8,719 nt of DNA from Chloroflexota bacterium. GTDB lineage: Bacteria; Chloroflexota; UBA11872. The stretch covers positions 1,009-9,727 of the forward strand of contig JAPPFO010000121.1 of the NCBI GenBank assembly GCA_028875175.1, in the 5' to 3' direction. Below the pieces are notes generated by a model. It saw only the letters and a list, made by a program, of their open reading frames with translations, did no database searches and was not told the origin of the DNA. The stretch's first letter is position 1. Each line of letters opens with the position of its first letter. Below are positions 1-7,000 of the stretch, piece after piece. The position numbers were made by a program, and so were the translations under genes.

Positions 1-75
1 TTTTGCCGCCCCCTTCGGCCCGGTGGCCCCCCGCCCCCCCCTTTTCTTTTCCCCCGCGCCGGAAACCCGGGGCGC
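1..75. other. Low-complexity contig end, probably artefact
   Basis: The first ~75 bases are runs of C and T with scattered G/C blocks. Read in the CobW frame they give glycine, lysine and arginine runs unlike the rest of the protein, and there is no stop codon. The quality of the coding signal changes abruptly around 70-80. The right end of the window behaves the same way, so I infer degraded or miscalled contig termini rather than biology. The CobW C-terminus should not be trusted here. Confidence 0.7.
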
Positions 76-1013
76 GCGAGCTCCTTGATGCCATGAGTAA
101 CTGCCAGCTCCATTTCGTTGGTGTTCAGGTTTCGTCCAATCACGTCGATGTAGAGCGGCGCCGGCCCGAACTCGCGGACCTCCCAGGCGCCCAGCACCAC
201 ATCAACAACGGCGCAACCCGCCGCGTCGGGGACAAACCCCTTCGCGCGAACTACGTCGCCAAATGTGCCCGCGGCCAGGTCGCCCACGAACGTGTCGACC
301 CGCTCGGCGGGCAATGCGCTGGTGTCCAGCACCAGCCGTTCCAGGCCGCTCGCGGCCAAATCGTCATGCGGAATCCGCGAGTCAAAATCAACGTCCTCGC
401 CAGGCCCCGCCCTGCGCGCGCGCCCCTGCCGAATGGTGGCCAGCAACAGGTCGGAATCGACCTTGCAATACACGCTGTCCACGATCGCGGCCTCGGCATT
501 CAGGCTGCGCGCCCACGCCCGCGCGTCCCTTCGCTCGGCGTCGCTCGCCGCATCCGCCTTATTCACCAGCACCAAGTCCGCATGCCGCACCTGGTTCGGA
601 AAAAACTCGCCCAGGTGGTCCCGCACCAGGGCATACCGTGTCGCGTCCAGCACCGTGATCACCGAGTCCACCAGCACGATAGACCGCACGGCGGGACTCG
701 CGAACACGTGCGCCAACGTGTCCGGCGAGGCCAGCCCCGTCGGCTCGATCACCAGCCGCTCCGGCGCGACCAGACGGTGAATCTCATCCAGCGCCGCCAT
801 CAAGTCGCCCCGCACCTCGCAGCACACGCAACCGCCCACCAGTTGCCGCACCGTTAGATCGTCCGAGGCCAGCACCACCTGGTCCACGCCCTCGATTCCA
901 AACTCGTTGACCAGCAGCGCCGTCGATTCCACCGAGGCCAGGCGTGGAACCAGCGAACGTAACAAGGTTGTCTTCCCGGCCCCCAGGAACCCATACACGA
1001 TGGTTGCCCTCAT
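1..1013 (-). CDS. CobW/COG0523 family metal-chaperone GTPase, C-terminus incomplete
   Basis: A P-loop GTPase of the G3E CobW/YjiA class, a family that delivers metal ions (Zn, Co or others) to client proteins in the cytoplasm at the cost of GTP. Visible motifs: Walker A GFLGAGKTT at residues 8-16, the family metal-binding GCVCC at 61-65 (both flanking cysteines intact), the switch-like IEPTGLASP at 89-97, and the guanine-specificity motif NKAD at 151-154. A CobW_C-like domain follows, with a GRNL motif near residue 293, close to where the family normally ends at about 310-330 residues. The ATG at 1013 is chosen because AAGGAG lies 10 bases upstream. An upstream in-frame ATG (1046) would add 11 arginine-rich residues and is less likely. 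The gene lies 240 bases downstream of polA on the same strand and may be co-transcribed. The metal and client protein cannot be assigned: no Zur site or paired metal gene is visible. The last ~25 codons fall in bad sequence. Confidence 0.9.
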   Translation of the reverse strand, partial: MRATIVYGFLGAGKTTLLRSLVPRLASVESTALLVNEFGIEGVDQVVLASDDLTVRQLVGGCVCCEVRGDLMAALDEIHRLVAPERLVIEPTGLASPDTLAHVFASPAVRSIVLVDSVITVLDATRYALVRDHLGEFFPNQVRHADLVLVNKADAASDAERRDARAWARSLNAEAAIVDSVYCKVDSDLLLATIRQGRARRAGPGEDVDFDSRIPHDDLAASGLERLVLDTSALPAERVDTFVGDLAAGTFGDVVRAKGFVPDAAGCAVVDVVLGAWEVREFGPAPLYIDVIGRNLNTNEMELAVTHGIKELARPGFPARGKRKGGGGGPPGRRGRQ

Positions 1014-1023
1014 CGCGGTTCGG

Positions 1024-1029
1024 CTCCTT
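1024..1029 (-). promoter_or_regulatory. Shine-Dalgarno site of the CobW gene
   Basis: On the minus strand the sequence reads AAGGAG, followed by 10 bases and then the ATG at 1013. It is the only convincing Shine-Dalgarno match in front of any gene in this window. It decides the CobW start over the in-frame ATG 33 bases further upstream, and it fits the gene being translated from an mRNA that begins upstream, for example at polA. Confidence 0.65.
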
Positions 1030-1162
1030 CGCCGGCGCCAGCTCATTCAAGATATCGCCCCGCCCAACGCACAGCACACGCGCCGGATCAGGGTCCCTAA
1101 GCATGGGGAACAGCAGATTCCATCCCAAGTATCGCACGCCCACTCGCGCAATCCCGGCTGCG

Positions 1163-1243
1163 TCACCCCGGACCCGGCGACGCTGGCCGCTCTTTGCCCT
1201 CTTGGTCTCCGTCTTCTCTTTCTGCTAACTCCTCTTCGCTCAC
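1163..1243 (-). other. Possible 26-codon small ORF just after polA
   Basis: A GTG 10 bases after the polA stop opens a 26-codon frame starting MSEEELAERED, very acidic, ending PGPG and a TGA. A G-rich stretch overlapping the polA stop (AGGGGG, 6 bases before the GTG) could act as a weak ribosome site. A second minus-strand frame (from 1224, running on into the CobW gene) also reads as protein-like between about 1170 and 1020, including VRYLGWNLLFPML. I recognise neither. They could be a small coupled gene, a remnant gene broken by an indel in the GGGG at about 1166-1169, or chance in GC-rich DNA. Confidence is low. Confidence 0.15.
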
Positions 1244-1253
1244 GCCTGGCCCC

Positions 1254-3929
1254 CTACAGCTCCCGCATATCCCGCCAGTTCGCCCCCGCCTTCGCATCCA
1301 CCGCCAGCGGCACGTGCAGCGGCACCGCGTTCGTCATCAGCTCCCGCGCCACCCCCGCAAAGTCGTCTAGCTCCTCCGACGGCAGCTCGAACAGCAGGTC
1401 GTCATGCACCTGCAGCAGCATCCGCGCCGCGAAGCCCTGCTCGCGGATCGCCCGGTCCAGCTTCACCATCGCCACCTTCATGATGTCCGCCGTCGTCCCC
1501 TGGATCGGCATGTTGATCGCCATCCGTTCCGCCGCCGCCCGCTCGTGGAACGCCCGAGAATTCAACTCCGGCAGGTACCGCCGCCGCTGGAACAACGTCT
1601 CCACGTACCCCCGCTCGTGCGCCTGCGCGATCGTCGAGTCCATGTACCCCTTCACGCCCGGATACGTCGCGAAATACGTCTCGATGAACGTGGCCGCCTC
1701 CCCCCGCGAAAACTCCGTCCGCGAGGCCAGCCCCTGGGCGCTGATCCCGTACACGATCCCGAAATTCGTCGTCTTCGCCAGCCGCCGCATGTCCTCCGTC
1801 ACCTCGTCCAGCGTCACCTCGTGCAGGCTCGCCGCCGTGGACGAATGGATGTCGTGCCCGTTCGCAAACGCCTCGCACATCGCCGCGTCCTCGCTGATGT
1901 GCGCCAGCACCCGCAGGTCGATCTGCGAATAGTCGATCGCCAGCAGCGTCCACCCCTCGCGCCCCGCCACGAATGCCCGCCGGATCTCCCGCCCCCGGGC
2001 CGTCCGGATCGGAATGTTCTGCAGATTCGGATTCGCCGACGACAGCCGCCCGGTCGCCGTGCCCGCCTGGTTGAACGTCGTATGCAGCCGCCCCGTCGAC
2101 GGATGCGCCAGGTCAGGCAGCGTGTCGATATACGTCGACTTCAGCTTGCTCAGCTCCCGGTACTCCAGCACCCGCCCCACAATCGGGTTGTCGTCCACCA
2201 GCCCTTCCAGCACCCCGCTCGCCGTCGAGTACCCGGTCTTCGTCTTCCGCCCCGCCGGCAGCCCCAGTTCCTCGAACAGCACTGTTCCGAGCTGCTTCGG
2301 CGAGTTCACATTGAACTCGTGCCCCGCGTCCGTATAGATCCCCGACTGCAAGTCGGCAATCTCCTCCGCCATCTCCCGCGACAGGTCCCCCAGCGCCCCC
2401 GCGTCCAGCCTGATCCCCCGCCGTTCCATCTCGCTCAGCACCAGCGCCAGCGGCATCTCCACGTCGTGCAGCAGTTCCGTCAGCTTCAGGTCGTCGATTT
2501 CCGCGTCCATCTCATCGGCCAGTCCCAGCGCCAGCGCCGCCCGCAACGCCGCCGGCGCCGCCGCGTCCGCCGGATCCGGCCGCATCAACCCGCCCGCCAC
2601 CTGCGCATCCGGCAGCGCCGGCTCGACGTCCAGCCCCTTCCGTCGGAACACCAGGTCGTCCAGCGTGCGCGGAATCGCGCTCGGCGTCGCCACGTACGCC
2701 GCCAGCAGCAGGTCCGCCTCCACGCCCCGCAGCGCCACCTCCCGCGACGCCAGCGCGCTATGCAGTTCCTTCGAGTCGAACGCCGCCTTTTCCGCCTCTC
2801 CGTCCTCCAGCCAGCCCTTCAACGCGTCCAGCGGTCCGCCCTCACCGTCCAGGCTCACGTAGGCGGTCTCGTCCCCCCACGCCAGCCCCAGCCCCAGCAA
2901 CTCCACGCTCCACGACGATCCCCGCGTATACGGATACACCGCCACCCGCTCCGCCTCCGCCAGCTGCTTCGCCAGCGCCTTCGCGCCTTCGGCGTCCTGG
3001 ATCAGATCGGGCTGCACCTGAAGCTGTTCATCCTCGACCTGAGCAGAGGTTTGGAGAAACCCCATCCGCTCCACCACGTTGCGGAACTGCAGCTCCCGCA
3101 TAAGCCCCTGCACGGCGTCCACGTCCGCCTGCCACAGCCGCGTCCGCTCCTGGTCGAACTCCACCGGCACGTCGCACACGATCGTCGCCAGGCGCCGCGA
3201 CAGCTGCGCGATCTCCTCCTGCCCGTCCAGCCGACGCCGGATCGCCGGCCGGATGTCCTCCAGGTGTGCGTAGATGTCGTCGATGTCGTCGTACGTCGCC
3301 AGCAAGGTCGACGCCGTCTTCTCCCCGACCCCCTTGACGCCAGGAATGTTGTCCGAGCTATCCCCCACCAGGCCCTTGAAATCCACCACCTGCGACGCCG
3401 TGATCCCCCACCTGTCCGCGATCGCCGCCTCGTCATAAATCAGCGGCTGCCCGGTCCGCGGATTGGTACTCAGCACCCGCACGTGCGGCGTCACGAGCTG
3501 CAGCGCGTCCCGGTCGCCGGTGATCAGCCAGACGTCCAACCCGTCCGCCTCCGCCTGGCGGGCCAGCGTGCCCAGCACGTCGTCGGCCTCGTACGGCTCC
3601 AGGTCGTAGATGGGAATCCCCAGGACCTCGAGCAGCTCCCGGATCCGCCCGAACTGCGCCACCAGCATGTCGTCGGGCGCTTCCCGGTGTGCCTTGTACG
3701 GCTCGTAGATCTCGTCCCGAAACGTCGGACCCGGCAGATCGAACGCCGCCGCCGCATGATCCGGCGACAGCTCCTCAACCACCCGCAGCAGGATGTTGGT
3801 AAAGCCGAAAACCGCGTTGGTGGGCTCGCCGCTCGAGGTGGCGAAGTGGCGCGGCACCGCGTGGTAGGCGCGATGAATCAACGACATCGCGTCCAGGATC
3901 ACCAGGCGGGGGCGCTCGGAAGCGTCCAT
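1254..3929 (-). CDS. polA: DNA polymerase I (5' nuclease plus polymerase, proofreading domain degenerate)
   Basis: An 891-residue Pol I, which fills gaps and removes primers in replication and repair. The 5' nuclease domain (about 1-290) keeps the metal ligands D13, D64, E114/D116/D117, D139/D141 and D190/D193. The middle domain (about 305-480) has the exonuclease fold position but not its catalysis: the DxE pair is replaced by Y332-P-Y334, so proofreading is predicted absent. The polymerase domain has motif A DYSQIDLR (D666-R673), motif B with R715, K719, F723, Y727, and motif C QVHDDLLFE with D843. Numbering runs exactly 39 below E. coli Pol I, so D671 sits where E. coli has E710 and D844 where it has E883; both are Glu-to-Asp changes. 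F723 (E. coli F762) is kept. The ATG at 3929 starts the conserved VILDAMSL strand directly. A TTG at 3983 would add 18 non-conserved residues and overlap the divergent kinase. No Shine-Dalgarno is seen, and the start may be leaderless. Confidence 0.97.
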   Translation of the reverse strand: MDASERPRLVILDAMSLIHRAYHAVPRHFATSSGEPTNAVFGFTNILLRVVEELSPDHAAAAFDLPGPTFRDEIYEPYKAHREAPDDMLVAQFGRIRELLEVLGIPIYDLEPYEADDVLGTLARQAEADGLDVWLITGDRDALQLVTPHVRVLSTNPRTGQPLIYDEAAIADRWGITASQVVDFKGLVGDSSDNIPGVKGVGEKTASTLLATYDDIDDIYAHLEDIRPAIRRRLDGQEEIAQLSRRLATIVCDVPVEFDQERTRLWQADVDAVQGLMRELQFRNVVERMGFLQTSAQVEDEQLQVQPDLIQDAEGAKALAKQLAEAERVAVYPYTRGSSWSVELLGLGLAWGDETAYVSLDGEGGPLDALKGWLEDGEAEKAAFDSKELHSALASREVALRGVEADLLLAAYVATPSAIPRTLDDLVFRRKGLDVEPALPDAQVAGGLMRPDPADAAAPAALRAALALGLADEMDAEIDDLKLTELLHDVEMPLALVLSEMERRGIRLDAGALGDLSREMAEEIADLQSGIYTDAGHEFNVNSPKQLGTVLFEELGLPAGRKTKTGYSTASGVLEGLVDDNPIVGRVLEYRELSKLKSTYIDTLPDLAHPSTGRLHTTFNQAGTATGRLSSANPNLQNIPIRTARGREIRRAFVAGREGWTLLAIDYSQIDLRVLAHISEDAAMCEAFANGHDIHSSTAASLHEVTLDEVTEDMRRLAKTTNFGIVYGISAQGLASRTEFSRGEAATFIETYFATYPGVKGYMDSTIAQAHERGYVETLFQRRRYLPELNSRAFHERAAAERMAINMPIQGTTADIMKVAMVKLDRAIREQGFAARMLLQVHDDLLFELPSEELDDFAGVARELMTNAVPLHVPLAVDAKAGANWRDMREL

Positions 3930-3939
3930 ACTGATCAGT
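3930..3939. repeat. 10-bp perfect palindrome between polA and kinase
   Basis: ACTGATCAGT is a perfect palindrome that abuts the polA start codon and overlaps the candidate polA -10 box. Its core CTGATCAG recurs at 7832-7839, four bases before the start of the second XdhC gene. It could be a small operator for the divergent pair, but a 10-bp palindrome alone is weak evidence. Confidence 0.35.
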
Positions 3940-3942
3940 CTA
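3937..3942 (-). promoter_or_regulatory. Candidate polA -10 element, leaderless arrangement
   Basis: Minus-strand TAGACT (four of six match to TATAAT, with the key first A and last T) lies 7 bases before the polA ATG. A promoter -10 at this distance would place the transcription start on the ATG itself, giving a leaderless mRNA, which agrees with the missing Shine-Dalgarno. No good -35 box is visible at the usual spacing. Confidence 0.35.
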
Positions 3943-3964
3943 CGCGGCCCCTTGTCCCAGCCCC

Positions 3965-6049
3965 GTGCAGCAGCGCTCCCCAACCAGGTCCGGCCGTCGC
4001 TGGACCCGCTCCCTGGCCGGCCAGATCGCCATCCTGGCCGCCGTCCCCACCGCCGCCGTCCTGCTCGCCGTGGCCGTCCTCACCCTCTTTCTCAACCAGC
4101 ACTCCCGCCTCGACACCCTCTTGCAGGCCGAAGCCGACCGCGCCGTCGCCCTCGCTACTCCCATCGAGCGCGCCCTCGCCGACTCCCTTCGCACCAACCT
4201 CCGCTCGACGTCCACAGTTCCACCCAACCTTTTCCTCCACCGCACCACCGGCGCCCGCCTCACGCAGCAACTTGACGAGTCCCTCCAGGCCCCGGCCACG
4301 GACACCCTCCAGCAGGCCCGCGCCGCCGGCGCCCTCGCCCTCTCTAACGTCGTCCAGACCTCCAGCGGCCAGTCCGCCATCGTCGCCGCGGTACCCGACG
4401 GCTCCCTCATCCGCCTCGGCGTCGTCCAGGTCGACGCGGAGAGTGCCGAATCCCCCTGGCGCGCCCTCCTTGAGGACCTCATCCCCACCGCTCCCAGCGC
4501 CACCCTCGGACTCGTCGACGCCGCCGCCTACGTCGCCTACCACCAGGACCTCGACCAGCTTGGCCTCTCCCTCACCGATGCCGGCCAACCCGGCGAACCG
4601 CTCTTCCAGACCGCCGCCGGCGCCCTCCTCCGCGGTCCCCTGGTCGGCACGCAGCGCATCACCGGCTTTGCGCCCCTCGGCGCCACCGGCTGGCGTCTCA
4701 TCGTCGAACGCCCGTGGACGGCCGCCCTCGAAGCCTTCAGCGGCCCCGGCCCCCTCGTCCTCATCCCCCTCCTCGGTGCCGCCCTACTCCCTGCCGCCCT
4801 CATCGGCCTCACCGCCGTCCGCGCCACCCCCCGCCTGCGCGACCTCGCCCTGGCCGCCCGCCGCATCGCCGCCGGCGACTTCCGCCCCATCCCCACCGCC
4901 GCCCGCACGGGGGACGAGATCGAAGACCTCACCACCCAGTTCGAATCCATGGCCCGCCAGCTCCAGTCCCTCTATGGCTCCCTCGAGCAGCGCGTCGCCG
5001 ACCGCACCCGCGAGCTCGAGATTGTCGTCCGCGTCGCCCGCTCCATCACCCAGACCCTCGATGCCCGCGAAATCCTCCGTGTCAGCGCCGCCGACCTCCC
5101 CCGCCACCCTCGCATCCAGGCCGCCTACGTCCGCCTCGCGCCCACCCAGGCCGAGCAACTGGGCCTAGCCGCCTCGCCCCCGCCGGACTGGGCCGCCGCC
5201 CCGGCGGAGCAGCCCGAATCCAACGGCCCCCTCCGCAGCCGCCCCGCGCCCGCCGGTGACTGGGTCCATACCCTGCCGCTAACTGTGGCCGATGAACAGG
5301 GCGCCCTCCTGGTTCGAACCTCCGACGACGACGGCGCCGAACTCTCCAACTTCCTCCTTACCGTCGCCGCCCAGATCGGCATCGCCCTCGAAAACGCCCT
5401 GCTCTACCGCCAGGGCCAGGCCCGCGCTGCGCTTGACGAACGCATGCGCCTCGCCCGCGACATTCACGACACCGTCGCCCAGAGCCTCACCGGCGTCATC
5501 GTCCACCTGGAAGCCCTGGAGCAGACCGCCGGGGATGCCACGGCGGCCTCCGACCACCGCGCCCGCGCGCTCGACCTGGCCCGTGTCGGCCTCCGCGAAG
5601 CCCGCCTCTCCGTCCAGGGTCTCCGCGCCTCCGCCCTCGATGGTCAGGACCTCGGCGACGCCCTCGCCGCCGTCGTCGCGCGCGCCGACGCCTCCGGTCA
5701 GGCCGCCGCGCGCTTCAGCCTCCAGGGCGACGCCGCCGGCGTCCCCGCGCCCATCGCCAACGAGCTTCTGCGCATCGGCGAAGAGGCCCTGGCCAACGCC
5801 CTCCGCCACGCCTCGCCCAACCACCTGCTCACCAGCCTCCAGGTCACACACGACTCCGTTCGCCTCGTTGTCGAAGACGACGGCGCCGGCATCGACCCCT
5901 CCGACTCCAACGAGTCCGGATACGGCCTGCTCGGCATGCGCGAGCGCGCCGCGCGCCTGGGCGGCAAACTCAGCATCGAAAGCCAGCCAGGCGAAGGCAC
6001 CCGCGTGCAGGCCCACATCCCGCTCCAGCCGGCCTCCGACGACCGATGA
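3965..6049 (+). CDS. Membrane sensor histidine kinase (Cache-like sensor, HAMP, GAF, HisKA_3, HATPase)
   Basis: A 694-residue NarL-type (HPK7) sensor kinase. TM1 is at about 21-43 and TM2 at about 264-285, enclosing a ~220-residue extracytoplasmic region whose end (GATGWRLIVERPW) resembles the last strand of a Cache sensor. HAMP follows at about 286-340 with RRIAAGDF and DEIEDL, then a coiled linker and a GAF-like domain at about 350-490 ending ALENALLY. The HisKA_3 motif ARDIHDTVAQSL puts the phosphorylated histidine at H501. The ATPase domain has the N box around N611, DDGAGI at 638-643 and GYGLLGMRERA from 652, all intact, so it should be active. Start: GTG at 3965, because an in-frame TGA at 3932 blocks any longer frame and no start codon lies between. 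No Shine-Dalgarno is seen. It overlaps the following regulator gene by ATGA, so the two are a cognate pair. The stimulus is unknown: the sensor region has no motif I recognise, and whether the GAF domain binds a ligand cannot be told. Confidence 0.93.
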   Translation: MQQRSPTRSGRRWTRSLAGQIAILAAVPTAAVLLAVAVLTLFLNQHSRLDTLLQAEADRAVALATPIERALADSLRTNLRSTSTVPPNLFLHRTTGARLTQQLDESLQAPATDTLQQARAAGALALSNVVQTSSGQSAIVAAVPDGSLIRLGVVQVDAESAESPWRALLEDLIPTAPSATLGLVDAAAYVAYHQDLDQLGLSLTDAGQPGEPLFQTAAGALLRGPLVGTQRITGFAPLGATGWRLIVERPWTAALEAFSGPGPLVLIPLLGAALLPAALIGLTAVRATPRLRDLALAARRIAAGDFRPIPTAARTGDEIEDLTTQFESMARQLQSLYGSLEQRVADRTRELEIVVRVARSITQTLDAREILRVSAADLPRHPRIQAAYVRLAPTQAEQLGLAASPPPDWAAAPAEQPESNGPLRSRPAPAGDWVHTLPLTVADEQGALLVRTSDDDGAELSNFLLTVAAQIGIALENALLYRQGQARAALDERMRLARDIHDTVAQSLTGVIVHLEALEQTAGDATAASDHRARALDLARVGLREARLSVQGLRASALDGQDLGDALAAVVARADASGQAAARFSLQGDAAGVPAPIANELLRIGEEALANALRHASPNHLLTSLQVTHDSVRLVVEDDGAGIDPSDSNESGYGLLGMRERAARLGGKLSIESQPGEGTRVQAHIPLQPASDDR

Positions 6050-6696
6050 TCCGCGTCCTCATCGCCGACGACCATCCCATCGTTCGCGAAGGCTTCGGCG
6101 CCATCGTCAACGCCGAAGCCGACATCCAGGTCGTCGCCCAGGCCTCGAACGGCGTCGAAGCGCTCGAACAGGCCGCCGCGGCCAACCCCGACGTCGCCCT
6201 CATGGACCTCCGCATGCCCGAAATGGGCGGCGCCGAAGCCATCCGCCGCCTCCGCCAGGCCAACCCCGGCCTGCGCGCCATCGTCCTCACCACCTACGAC
6301 GACGACGAAGCCATCTACGAGGCCATCCGCGCCGGCGCCCGTGGCTACCTCCTCAAGGACGTCCGTCCGAAGGACCTCGTCCGCGCCATCCGCCGCGTCC
6401 ACGCCGGCGGCTCACTGCTCCAGCCCGTGGTGGTCGAACGTCTCCTCGACCGCCTCGGCCCCGAGGACGCCGACGACACGCCCCCGATCGAAGCTTTAAC
6501 TCCCCGCGAGCTCGAGGTCCTTCAGATCATGGCCCGAGGCGCCCGCAACCGCGACATCGCCGAGGAACTCGTCATCTCCGAACGCACCGTCAAAATCCAC
6601 GTCGCCAACGTCATCGCCAAGCTCGGTGTCACCAACCGCACCGCCGCCGTCGTCCGAGCCATCGACCTCGACCTCATCTCCCACCGCGACAGCTAG
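6046..6696 (+). CDS. NarL/FixJ-family response regulator (REC plus LuxR HTH)
   Basis: A 216-residue DNA-binding response regulator, the partner of the kinase just upstream. The receiver domain (1-~120) has the acidic pair D8/D9, phospho-acceptor D54 in LMDLRMP, switch T82 and K104 in GYLLKD, so all catalytic positions are present. The C-terminal LuxR/GerE helix-turn-helix spans about 149-212: LTPRELEVLQIMARG, then DIAEELVISERTVKIHVANV as the turn and recognition helices. The length is typical for the family. Its ATG overlaps the kinase TGA (ATGA), which indicates translational coupling. No Shine-Dalgarno is seen. Phosphorylation by the kinase would be expected to promote dimerisation and promoter binding. 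Targets cannot be deduced. The next genes downstream are on the opposite strand, and no repeated binding motif is evident at the kinase promoter apart from the short palindrome at 3930-3939. Confidence 0.95.
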   Translation: MIRVLIADDHPIVREGFGAIVNAEADIQVVAQASNGVEALEQAAAANPDVALMDLRMPEMGGAEAIRRLRQANPGLRAIVLTTYDDDEAIYEAIRAGARGYLLKDVRPKDLVRAIRRVHAGGSLLQPVVVERLLDRLGPEDADDTPPIEALTPRELEVLQIMARGARNRDIAEELVISERTVKIHVANVIAKLGVTNRTAAVVRAIDLDLISHRDS

Positions 6697-6730
6697 CCAC
6701 GAAGCAGTCCGGAGCGACGACAAAGTCTCA

Positions 6731-6819
6731 GTCGGGGTTCGCTGGAGTTCACCCAGCCGGAGAGAGCAGCAAAAGTAGAAAGCTGGTCGGGGTTACGCTG
6801 GGTGGGCGTGGGTGCCAGC
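6731..6819 (+). repeat. Two diverged copies of a hairpin-bearing repeat unit
   Basis: GTCGGGGTTCGCTGG at 6731-6745 recurs as GTCGGGGTTACGCTGG at 6786-6801, one inserted A apart and 55 bases downstream. In both copies the closing GCTGG is followed by CCAGC (6753-6757 and 6815-6819), so each can fold into a 5-bp stem, with loops of 7 and 13 bases. A partial inverted match, GTCGGAGTACGTGAGC on the minus strand, lies near 6879-6894. This could be a REP-like element, a structured RNA or a decayed repeat. The similarity is seen directly; the function is unknown. Confidence 0.5.
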
Positions 6820-6847
6820 TGGGGCGGATCGCTATGCGACTCCCGTT

Positions 6848-6875
6848 AGCAGGGCGGGCGCACTACCGCCCCGCT
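6848..6875. other. GC-rich hairpin in convergent spacer
   Basis: AGC-A-GGGCGG, an 8-base loop, then CCGCCC-C-GCT: a 6-bp perfect stem extended by three more pairs past one A-C mismatch. It is the strongest fold in the spacer and could end or protect transcripts from either direction, but it has no downstream T run, so calling it an intrinsic terminator would go beyond the evidence. Confidence 0.45.
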
Positions 6876-7000
6876 GGCGCTCACGTACTCCGACTATACC
6901 GCAGGTGAACTCGAAAGCGGCCTACCAGTAACCCTGCGAGCCTTGCCACGCATGCAGTTGCGAGACCTGAGATTGGCAGGAAAACCTTCAGGCACTATCC

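Larger units (their letters stand above)
6697..7000. other. 304-base non-coding spacer between convergent genes
   Basis: This spacer separates the response regulator stop from the XdhC stop. Its GC content is visibly lower than that of the flanking genes and its codon bias is lost in all frames. Short frames that enter it are tails of shadow frames. It contains a repeated hairpin unit (6731-6819) and one strong GC hairpin (6848-6875); the right half (6900-7000) has only weak short repeats such as TGCGAG at 6935 and 6960. No T-rich tract follows any hairpin on either strand, so I cannot name a classical terminator, although both operons must end here. No tRNA T-loop signature was found. Confidence 0.7.

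Noticed and set aside
1094..1109. Hairpin TCCCTA-AGCA-TGGGGA as a polA terminator
   Set aside because: It is a 6-bp stem with a G-T pair and no T run on the minus strand, and it lies upstream of a gene with its own ribosome site; too weak to call.
3930..3983. TTG start at 3983 for polA, adding 18 residues
   Set aside because: The extension is not conserved, would overlap the kinase start, and the ATG at 3929 sits directly before the conserved first strand with D13 aligned to E. coli.
1404..5168. A 1254-codon open frame on the plus strand, antisense to polA and running into the kinase
   Set aside because: The translation is dominated by Arg, Pro, His and Gln with no domain, and it is what G/C-biased third codon positions of the real genes produce in other frames. 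polA and the kinase are unmistakable in the same DNA.
5292..6908. A 538-codon plus-strand frame overlapping kinase and regulator
   Set aside because: It is Pro/Arg/Ser-rich and out of frame with the clear HisKA_3, ATPase and receiver motifs; it is a shadow frame that happens to run into the spacer.
6697..7000. tRNA or other known RNA gene in the spacer
   Set aside because: No cloverleaf, T-loop consensus or recognisable RNase P, tmRNA or SRP motif was found by eye on either strand.
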